A stretch of 64,000 nt of DNA from Neobacillus nitrireducens (GTDB taxonomy: Bacteria > Bacillota > Bacilli > Bacillales > Cytobacillaceae): positions 3,038,001-3,102,000 of the forward strand of contig NZ_CP133262.1 of NCBI RefSeq assembly GCF_030915405.1, written 5' to 3'. Made by a program: the position numbers and the translations under genes. How positions within the stretch are numbered: the first letter of the stretch is position 1; each line of letters opens with the position of its first letter. The notes under the pieces were generated by a model. It worked only from the letters and a program-made list of their open reading frames with translations. It was not told where the DNA came from and did no database searches. Below are positions 57,135 to 64,000 of the stretch, piece by piece.

Positions 57135-58322
57135 TTACTCAGTGATTGTAGTGATTGAACCTGAACCTACTGTACGTCCACCTTCACGAATTGAGAACTT
57201 AGTTCCTTCTTCGATAGCGATTGGAGCGATTAGTTCAACGATCATTTCGATGTGGTCGCCAGGCATAACCATTTCAGTGCCTTCTGGAAGCATACAGATA
57301 CCTGTAATATCAGAAGTACGGAAATAGAATTGTGGACGGTAGTTTGAGAAGAATGGAGTGTGACGTCCACCTTCTTCTTTTGATAAAACGTAAACTTGTG
57401 CTTTGAACTTTGTGTGTGGAGTGATTGACTTTGGTTTAGCCAATACTTGACCACGTTCGATTTCTTCACGTGCTACACCACGAAGAAGGGCACCAATGTT
57501 GTCTCCTGCTTCAGCGAAGTCAAGAAGCTTACGGAACATTTCTACACCTGTTACAGTAGTAGATTTTGGCTCTTCAGTGAAACCTACGATTTCAACTACG
57601 TCACCAACTTTAACTACACCACGCTCAACACGTCCTGTAGCAACTGTTCCACGACCAGTGATTGAGAATACATCCTCAACTGGCATCATGAAAGGCTTGT
57701 CAGTGTCACGAGTTGGTGTTGGGATCCACTCATCAACAGCTGTCATAAGTTCATAAATTTTTTCTTCCCATGCAGCTTCGCCTTCTAATGCTTTAAGAGC
57801 AGAACCTTTGATAACTGGAGTGTCATCGCCAGGGAAATCGTATTCAGTTAATAGATCACGAATTTCCATTTCTACTAATTCAAGAAGTTCTTCATCGTCA
57901 ACCATGTCACACTTGTTCATGAATACAACAAGGTATGGTACACCTACTTGACGTGAAAGAAGGATGTGCTCACGAGTTTGTGGCATTGGGCCGTCAGTTG
58001 CAGAAACAACTAGGATACCGCCGTCCATTTGTGCTGCACCAGTGATCATGTTTTTAACATAGTCAGCGTGTCCTGGGCAGTCTACGTGTGCGTAGTGACG
58101 AGTATCTGTTTCATACTCAACGTGTGCAGTTGAGATTGTGATACCACGTTCTTTTTCTTCTGGTGCACCGTCAATTTGATCATATGCACGAGCTTCTGCT
58201 TTACCAGTTTTAGCAAGTACAGAAGTGATTGCAGCTGTTAAAGTTGTTTTACCATGGTCAACGTGTCCGATTGTACCAATGTTAACGTGTGGCTTTGAAC
58301 GGTCGAATTTAGCTTTACCCAT
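57135..58322 (-). CDS. tuf: Elongation factor Tu
   Basis: A 395-residue GTPase that delivers aminoacyl-tRNA. G motifs [17 protein letters not shown] and NKCD are intact. Domain 2-3 contacts such as [19 protein letters not shown] are present. AGGAGG lies 7 bases before the ATG. It follows fusA with a 131-base gap containing a hairpin. It ends the str operon with its own terminator. Confidence 0.98.
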   Translation of the reverse strand: MGKAKFDRSKPHVNIGTIGHVDHGKTTLTAAITSVLAKTGKAEARAYDQIDGAPEEKERGITISTAHVEYETDTRHYAHVDCPGHADYVKNMITGAAQMDGGILVVSATDGPMPQTREHILLSRQVGVPYLVVFMNKCDMVDDEELLELVEMEIRDLLTEYDFPGDDTPVIKGSALKALEGEAAWEEKIYELMTAVDEWIPTPTRDTDKPFMMPVEDVFSITGRGTVATGRVERGVVKVGDVVEIVGFTEEPKSTTVTGVEMFRKLLDFAEAGDNIGALLRGVAREEIERGQVLAKPKSITPHTKFKAQVYVLSKEEGGRHTPFFSNYRPQFYFRTSDITGICMLPEGTEMVMPGDHIEMIVELIAPIAIEEGTKFSIREGGRTVGSGSITTITE

Positions 58323-58372
58323 TAGGAAATCCTCCTCTAAATTATAAAAGTTTTAGTTTAGTTTTTTATGTA

Positions 58373-58405
58373 AGCCGTGAACATGGTTGTCCCAGAATCA
58401 CGGCT
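58373..58405 (-). other. Hairpin in the fusA-tuf intergenic region
   Basis: On minus, AGCCGTGA (58398-58405) pairs with TCACGGCT (58373-58380) around a 17-base loop, followed by TACATAAAAAAC, so not a standard terminator. It could be a processing or stability signal that sets the high tuf to fusA ratio. Confidence 0.6.
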
Positions 58406-58453
58406 TCCACTGCTTACAATTGTAGTTATACTTTATCAAAAGATGAAAATCAA

Positions 58454-60535
58454 TTATTCACCTTTATTTTTTTTAATAATTTCTTCAGAAACTGATTTTG
58501 GTACTTCTTCATAGTGATCGAAGTGCATAGAGAATACTCCACGTCCTTGTGTACTTGAACGAAGTGCAGTTGCATAACCAAACATTTCTGAAAGTGGAAC
58601 ACTAGAGCGAACTACTTGTGCATTACCACGTGCTTCCATACCTTCAACGCGGCCACGACGAGCAGTGATTTGTCCCATGATATCTCCTAAATATTCTTCA
58701 GGGATAACAACTTCAACTCTCATCATAGGCTCAAGAATAACTGGCTTACATTTAGAAGCAGCATTCTTTAGTGCCATTGATGCAGCGATTTTAAACGCCA
58801 TCTCTGAGGAGTCAACATCATGGTATGATCCATCAAATAATCTTGCTTTGATATCAACTAAAGGATATCCAGCAAGAACTCCGCGATCTAATGCATCTTC
58901 AAGACCAGCTTGGACTGCAGGGATGTATTCACGAGGAACTACACCACCAACGATACCGTTAACGAATTCAAAACCTTTTCCTTCGTCATTCGGTGAGAAC
59001 TCAATCCAAACGTGTCCGTATTGACCACGACCACCAGATTGACGTGCGAATTTACCTTCAACTTGTGCAGAAGCACGGAAAGTTTCGCGATAAGCAACCT
59101 GAGGCGCACCAACATTAGCTTCTACCTTAAACTCACGACGCATACGGTCAACAAGAATATCAAGGTGAAGTTCACCCATACCAGCAATGATTACTTGACC
59201 TGTTTCAACGTCAGTGTGTGCACGGAAGGTAGGATCTTCTTCTTGAAGTTTTTGTAGTGCAGTTGTCATTTTGTCTTGGTCAGCTTTTGATTTTGGTTCT
59301 ACTGAAAGTTGAATTACTGGTTCAGGGAATACCATTGACTCTAGGATAACAAGATTTTTCTCATCACATAGAGTATCACCAGTAGTTGTATCTTTCAGAC
59401 CTACAGCTGCTGCAATGTCACCGGCATAAACCTTAGAGATTTCTTGACGGCTATTTGCATGCATTTGGAGGATACGTCCTACACGTTCACGCTTACCTTT
59501 AGTAGAGTTCTGAACATATGATCCAGCATCTAATGTACCAGAGTAAACACGGAAGAACGTTAATTTACCAACATAAGGGTCAGTCATAACTTTGAATGCA
59601 AGAGCAGAGAATGGCTCTTCATCGCTAGAATGACGTTCAACGATCTCTTCATCATCATCCACAGCATGTCCTTTAATTGCAGGTACATCTAATGGTGACG
59701 GAAGGTAATCGATAACAGCATCTAACATTAACTGAACACCTTTGTTTTTGAATGCAGATCCACAGATAACTGGGTAGAATTCAACATTAACGGTACCTTT
59801 ACGAATCGCAGCTTTCAGCTCTTCTTTAGTGATTTCTTCGCCACCAAGGTATTTCTCCATTAATTCTTCATCTAACTCCGCTACTGCTTCAACTAACTTT
59901 TCACGGTATTCTTCAGCTTGAGCTTTATATTCTTCCGGAATCTCACGAACCTCAATATCAGTTCCTAAGTCGTTTCCGTAAAATACTGCATTCATTTCCA
60001 CAAGGTCAATGATTGCTTCAAACTGATCTTCAGCACCGATTGGCAACTGAATTGGATGCGCATTTGCTTGAAGACGGTCATGGATAGTTCCTACAGAGTA
60101 TAAGAAGTCTGCTCCAATTTTATCCATCTTGTTTACAAATACAACACGTGGTACACCATAAGTTGTTGCTTGGCGCCAAACGGTTTCAGTTTGAGGCTCA
60201 ACACCAGATTGTGCATCAAGTACTGCTACTGCACCATCAAGTACACGAAGGGAACGTTCAACTTCAACAGTGAAGTCTACGTGTCCCGGTGTATCAATGA
60301 TGTTTACACGATGGCCATGCCATTGTGCAGTTGTTGCCGCGGAAGTGATTGTGATTCCGCGTTCTTGTTCTTGCTCCATCCAGTCCATCTGAGATGCACC
60401 TTCATGTGTTTCACCAATCTTATGGATACGACCAGTGTAATAAAGAACACGCTCAGTGGTAGTCGTTTTACCAGCATCGATGTGGGCCATGATACCAATA
60501 TTACGAGTATTTGCTAAGGAGAACTCTCTTGCCAT
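58454..60535 (-). CDS. fusA: Elongation factor G
   Basis: A 693-residue translocase GTPase. Motifs [27 protein letters not shown] and NKMDK are in place, with five-domain length as usual. It lies 48 bases after rpsG, with AAGGAGAAAG before the ATG. It drives tRNA-mRNA translocation and ribosome recycling. Confidence 0.98.
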   Translation of the reverse strand: MAREFSLANTRNIGIMAHIDAGKTTTTERVLYYTGRIHKIGETHEGASQMDWMEQEQERGITITSAATTAQWHGHRVNIIDTPGHVDFTVEVERSLRVLDGAVAVLDAQSGVEPQTETVWRQATTYGVPRVVFVNKMDKIGADFLYSVGTIHDRLQANAHPIQLPIGAEDQFEAIIDLVEMNAVFYGNDLGTDIEVREIPEEYKAQAEEYREKLVEAVAELDEELMEKYLGGEEITKEELKAAIRKGTVNVEFYPVICGSAFKNKGVQLMLDAVIDYLPSPLDVPAIKGHAVDDDEEIVERHSSDEEPFSALAFKVMTDPYVGKLTFFRVYSGTLDAGSYVQNSTKGKRERVGRILQMHANSRQEISKVYAGDIAAAVGLKDTTTGDTLCDEKNLVILESMVFPEPVIQLSVEPKSKADQDKMTTALQKLQEEDPTFRAHTDVETGQVIIAGMGELHLDILVDRMRREFKVEANVGAPQVAYRETFRASAQVEGKFARQSGGRGQYGHVWIEFSPNDEGKGFEFVNGIVGGVVPREYIPAVQAGLEDALDRGVLAGYPLVDIKARLFDGSYHDVDSSEMAFKIAASMALKNAASKCKPVILEPMMRVEVVIPEEYLGDIMGQITARRGRVEGMEARGNAQVVRSSVPLSEMFGYATALRSSTQGRGVFSMHFDHYEEVPKSVSEEIIKKNKGE

Positions 60536-60583
60536 TGGGTCTTTCTCCTTCCTAGTTTAAAAGTTTTTATATTGAAGGTTAGA

Positions 60584-61054
60584 TTACCAACGATAGTGAG
60601 CAAACGCTTTGTTTGCTTCTGCCATTTTGTGTGTATCTTCACGCTTTTTAACAGATGCACCAGTATTGTTAGCTGCATCCATGATTTCATTCGCTAAACG
60701 CTCTTCCATTGTTTTCTCTCCACGGTTACGTGAATAGTTCACTAACCAACGAAGACCTAGAGTTGCACGGCGGTCTGGGCGCACCTCAATTGGAACTTGG
60801 TAGTTAGCACCACCTACACGGCGTGCTTTAACTTCAAGTACAGGCATAATGTTTTTAAGCGCTGCTTCAAAAACTTCCATCGGCTCTTTGCCAGAGCGTT
60901 CACGGATTGTATCGAATGCAGAGTAAAGAATTTCTTGCGACTTACCTCTTTTACCGTCAACCATCATTTTGTTGATTAAACGAGTAACTAGTTTAGAGTT
61001 ATAAATTGGATCTGGTAACACGTCTCTTTTTGCTACAGGACCTTTACGTGGCAT
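60584..61054 (-). CDS. rpsG: 30S ribosomal protein S7
   Basis: A 156-residue head protein at the E site. [20 protein letters not shown] and the C-terminal [21 protein letters not shown] are diagnostic. ATG 61054 is chosen; AGGAGG lies upstream and the longer frame adds residues foreign to S7. Confidence 0.97.
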   Translation of the reverse strand: MPRKGPVAKRDVLPDPIYNSKLVTRLINKMMVDGKRGKSQEILYSAFDTIRERSGKEPMEVFEAALKNIMPVLEVKARRVGGANYQVPIEVRPDRRATLGLRWLVNYSRNRGEKTMEERLANEIMDAANNTGASVKKREDTHKMAEANKAFAHYRW

Positions 61055-61094
61055 TATATTTCCTCCTTTCAAAGAAGCTTCTATTTAAGTTGTT

Positions 61095-61532
<438 letters not shown>

Positions 61533-61619
61533 TCATTATTTGTAAACCCACACATCCAGGTGGTTCATTTTTTTGCAAAAACAAAGTTCTTGCAGACTTT
61601 CTATCTACAAAAACAGCTT

Positions 61620-61868
61620 TTAGCGGATAATTGCAACAGTTGAAGCACCAACTTCAATCCCGCATGCTTTTCCGAGTTTTATCATCGAATCCACATATAG
61701 GATAGGAACATTTATATCAAGAGCTTCATTAACAACTTTCACTGTCACTTTCGGGTCAGCGTCATTTGCTACGATCAACTCTCGGACATTACCTTCTTTA
61801 AGTGCTTTGACTGTTTGTTTTGTTCCTATAACGAACTTTTGTGCCTGGAATACTTTTTCATAAGACAT
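61620..61868 (-). CDS. ybxF: L7Ae family K-turn-binding protein YbxF
   Basis: An 82-residue member of the L7Ae/L30e family that binds kink-turn [24 protein letters not shown] is typical of B. subtilis YbxF, which sits at the same place between rpoC and rpsL. It is first gene after the promoter of the str operon. The cellular role is unclear. GGAGGATATGAACG precedes the ATG. Confidence 0.93.
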   Translation of the reverse strand: MSYEKVFQAQKFVIGTKQTVKALKEGNVRELIVANDADPKVTVKVVNEALDINVPILYVDSMIKLGKACGIEVGASTVAIIR

Positions 61869-61913
61869 CGTTCATATCCTCCAAAGTATCAGGTGAATAG
61901 GAGCACCTTTGAT

Positions 61914-61942
61914 ATAGTATCATTTTAATAAATGGATGTCAA
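61914..61942 (-). promoter_or_regulatory. Sigma-A promoter of ybxF-rpsL-rpsG-fusA-tuf
   Basis: TTGACA (61937-61942), 17-base spacer, TACTAT (61914-61919) on minus, about 45 bases before ybxF and downstream of the rpoC terminator. Confidence 0.82.
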
Positions 61943-61967
61943 CACCACAGTAATTATTTTCTTAAAA

Positions 61968-61997
61968 TAAGGAATCTGCTAGTTAGCAGATCCCTTA
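61968..61997 (-). terminator. Terminator of rpoB-rpoC
   Basis: TAAGGGATCTGCTA pairs with TAGCAGATTCCTTA on minus (one mismatch) and is followed by TTTTAAG, just after the rpoC stop. Confidence 0.75.
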
Positions 61998-62003
61998 CTA
62001 TTA

Positions 62004-64000
62004 TTAATCAATTGTAACTGTTTCTTCAGAAGTGGTATCACGGAGCACAGGCTCTGCTTTACGATAACGCGGCATTCCTGTTCCAGCTGGAATCAGCTTT
62101 CCGATAATAACATTTTCTTTTAGACCTAGTAATTCATCACGTTTACCTTTGATTGCTGCATCGGTAAGAACTCTTGTTGTTTCTTGGAACGATGCTGCAG
62201 AAAGGAATGAATCAGTTTCAAGCGACGCTTTGGTAATACCAAGTAATACCGGGCGACCTGTAGCTGGTAATTTACCTGCTAGCAATGCCTTTTCGTTCGC
62301 ATCAGTAAACTGATGGATATCTAGAAGCGTTCCTGGAAGAACATCTGTTTCACCGGCATCCCCGACACGAACCTTACGGAGCATCTGACGGACCATTACT
62401 TCCACGTGCTTATCACCAATTTCTACCCCTTGCATACGGTAAACTTTCTGAACTTCTTTCAATAGGTATTCTTGAACCGAAGTAACGTCTTTCACCCGGA
62501 TTAATTCTTTCGGGTCAATCGAACCTTCAGTTAACTCTTCACCACGAGCGACATGGTCATTAACTGCCACTTTTAAGCGTGCTGTATAAGGTGCATTGTA
62601 TGTTCTTGATTCCACTTCACCTTGAACAACAATCTCATGCTGGCGGTCACGGCCTTCATTAATTCCAACAACTACACCTTCAATTTCGGTGATAACTGCT
62701 TGACCTTTAGGGTTACGTGCTTCAAAAATCTCTTGGATACGCGGTAAACCTTGTGTAATATCGTCTCCCGCAACACCGCCTGTGTGGAAGGTACGCATTG
62801 TTAACTGTGTACCTGGCTCACCGATTGATTGCGCTGCAATAATACCAACAGATTCACCCACTTCAACCTCTTGACCTGTTGCCAGGTTGCGGCCATAACA
62901 TTTCTTACATACACCATGACGTGTATTACATGTAAATGCCGAGCGGATTTTTACTGTTTCAATACCTGCACCCACAATAATCTCTGCTAAATCCTCAGTA
63001 ATCAAGCCGTTTTCAGGAACAAGCACTTCTTTGGTTTCCGGATGTCTGATCGCAGTCCGAGCATGACGGCCAATTAAGCGCTCATCCAGTCCTTCGATTA
63101 TTTCTGTTCCATCTTTTAAGGCACTGATTAAGAAACCGCGATCTGTACCACAATCATCTTCACGGACAATTACATCCTGTGCAACGTCAACAAGACGACG
63201 TGTTAAGTAACCGGAGTCAGCCGTTTTCAAGGCTGTATCAGCAAGACCTTTACGCGCACCATGTGTCGAGATAAAGTACTCTAATACGGTTAATCCTTCA
63301 CGGAAACTTGATTTAATCGGTAATTCAATAATTCGACCAGCCGGGTTGGCCATCAGACCACGCATACCAGCTAACTGTGTAAAGTTAGAGGCGTTACCAC
63401 GGGCACCGGAATCACTCATCATAAAGATTGGATTCGATTTATTCAGGGATTTCATTAGTTTCCCTTGAATGGTATCTTTTGCAGCACTCCAGACAGCAAT
63501 AACACGATCGTAACGCTCATCTTCGGTAATTAGACCACGTCTGAATTGCTTCATAACATTATCTACTTTACTTTGTGCTTCATGAAGAATTTCCTGCTTT
63601 TCAGGAAGTACGACAATGTCAGCTACACCAACCGTAAGTCCTGCTTTCGTTGAATGCTTAAAGCCCAAGTCCTTCATGCGGTCAAGCATTTTTGATGTTT
63701 CGGTAATCTTGAAACGCTTGAATACTTCCGCAATGATATTCCCAAGAATTTTCTTTTTGAACGGATCAATTAATGGCATTGACTGAATCTTTGCCTTAAT
63801 GTCTTCGCCTTTTTCAACAAAATATTTGACAGGTGTTTCAACTTCTAAATTATGTCTAGTCGGTTCATTAATATACGGGAATGATTTTGGCAGAATTTCA
63901 TTAAAAATAAGCTTACCCACCGTAGTGATTAATAACTTATGATTTTGTTCTTCTGTGAATGTTTCATTTCCTAATGAACCTGCATGGACAGCTACACGAG
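62004..64000 (-). CDS. rpoC: DNA-directed RNA polymerase subunit beta' (partial, C-terminal part)
   Basis: The frame stays open to the right edge, so only about the last 665 codons are visible; the GTG at 63920 is internal, not a start. It has the trigger-loop region with [20 protein letters not shown] and zinc site 2 cysteines (DCGTDRG and [14 protein letters not shown]). The C-terminus ends shortly after [19 protein letters not shown]. The catalytic NADFDGD motif lies beyond the window. Confidence 0.96.
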   Translation of the reverse strand, partial: RVAVHAGSLGNETFTEEQNHKLLITTVGKLIFNEILPKSFPYINEPTRHNLEVETPVKYFVEKGEDIKAKIQSMPLIDPFKKKILGNIIAEVFKRFKITETSKMLDRMKDLGFKHSTKAGLTVGVADIVVLPEKQEILHEAQSKVDNVMKQFRRGLITEDERYDRVIAVWSAAKDTIQGKLMKSLNKSNPIFMMSDSGARGNASNFTQLAGMRGLMANPAGRIIELPIKSSFREGLTVLEYFISTHGARKGLADTALKTADSGYLTRRLVDVAQDVIVREDDCGTDRGFLISALKDGTEIIEGLDERLIGRHARTAIRHPETKEVLVPENGLITEDLAEIIVGAGIETVKIRSAFTCNTRHGVCKKCYGRNLATGQEVEVGESVGIIAAQSIGEPGTQLTMRTFHTGGVAGDDITQGLPRIQEIFEARNPKGQAVITEIEGVVVGINEGRDRQHEIVVQGEVESRTYNAPYTARLKVAVNDHVARGEELTEGSIDPKELIRVKDVTSVQEYLLKEVQKVYRMQGVEIGDKHVEVMVRQMLRKVRVGDAGETDVLPGTLLDIHQFTDANEKALLAGKLPATGRPVLLGITKASLETDSFLSAASFQETTRVLTDAAIKGKRDELLGLKENVIIGKLIPAGTGMPRYRKAEPVLRDTTSEETVTID

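Overview
The window is a chromosomal segment of a low-GC, endospore-forming Bacillaceae bacterium. Evidence: an alpha/beta-type small acid-soluble spore protein gene, gerD, cwlD, pdaB and kbaA, a sigW-rsiW pair, a glmS ribozyme, an argS T-box, and the Bacillus-type S10-spc-alpha ribosomal cluster. Gene content and order resemble Bacillus subtilis and relatives. From memory, the 16S variable region looks like the Neobacillus (B. niacini/drentensis) group, but I could not align it. Nearly everything that matters is on the minus strand, so transcription runs from right (64000) to left.

Layout, left to right. 1-9 kb: accessory housekeeping (end of an mgtE-type Mg transporter gene, a DedA protein, a KimA-type K+ importer, an MFS exporter, a DinB-fold protein, a T-box-controlled argS, a spore SASP, a TetR regulator, and a methyltransferase with its own promoter and leader terminator). 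9-11 kb: two plus-strand oligopeptide-type ABC permeases with no ATPase or binding protein. 11-16.5 kb: the mannitol operon mtlA-mtlR-mtlF-mtlD. 16.6-24.8 kb: cell-envelope block rocF / sigW-rsiW / cdaA-cdaR-glmM / glmS (c-di-AMP synthesis joined to amino-sugar synthesis), with the glmS ribozyme in the glmS leader. 25.2-31.2 kb: one rRNA operon (16S-23S-5S) followed by eight tRNA genes (Asn, Thr, Glu, Val, Thr, Tyr, Gln, Lys), driven by two tandem sigma-A promoters. 31.2-37.8 kb: sporulation/germination block (pdaB, kbaA, gerD, salA, cwlD, ybaK) plus a NERD-domain gene and a triple hairpin repeat. 37.8-64 kb: rplM-rpsI, truA, the ECF transporter module (ecfA1-ecfA2-ecfT), the alpha, spc and S10 ribosomal clusters, then tuf-fusA-rpsG-rpsL-ybxF and the 3' part of rpoC, which runs off the right edge.

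Main anomalies. (1) Between adk and infA, where map (methionine aminopeptidase) normally sits, only a roughly 140-bp decayed map remnant remains. (2) secY has a one-base frameshift at a four-base G run near its 3' end that removes the last transmembrane segment; restoring one base gives a normal 431-residue SecY. (3) Two copies of a roughly 150-bp hairpin-forming dispersed repeat flank the tRNA cluster and the tuf-rpsJ junction, and their stems show compensatory changes. (4) A three-way-junction RNA element ending in a T-run lies between a candidate promoter and ecfA1. (5) A strong promoter followed at once by a terminator hairpin precedes the methyltransferase gene. I saw no prophage, insertion sequence, CRISPR array or defence island.
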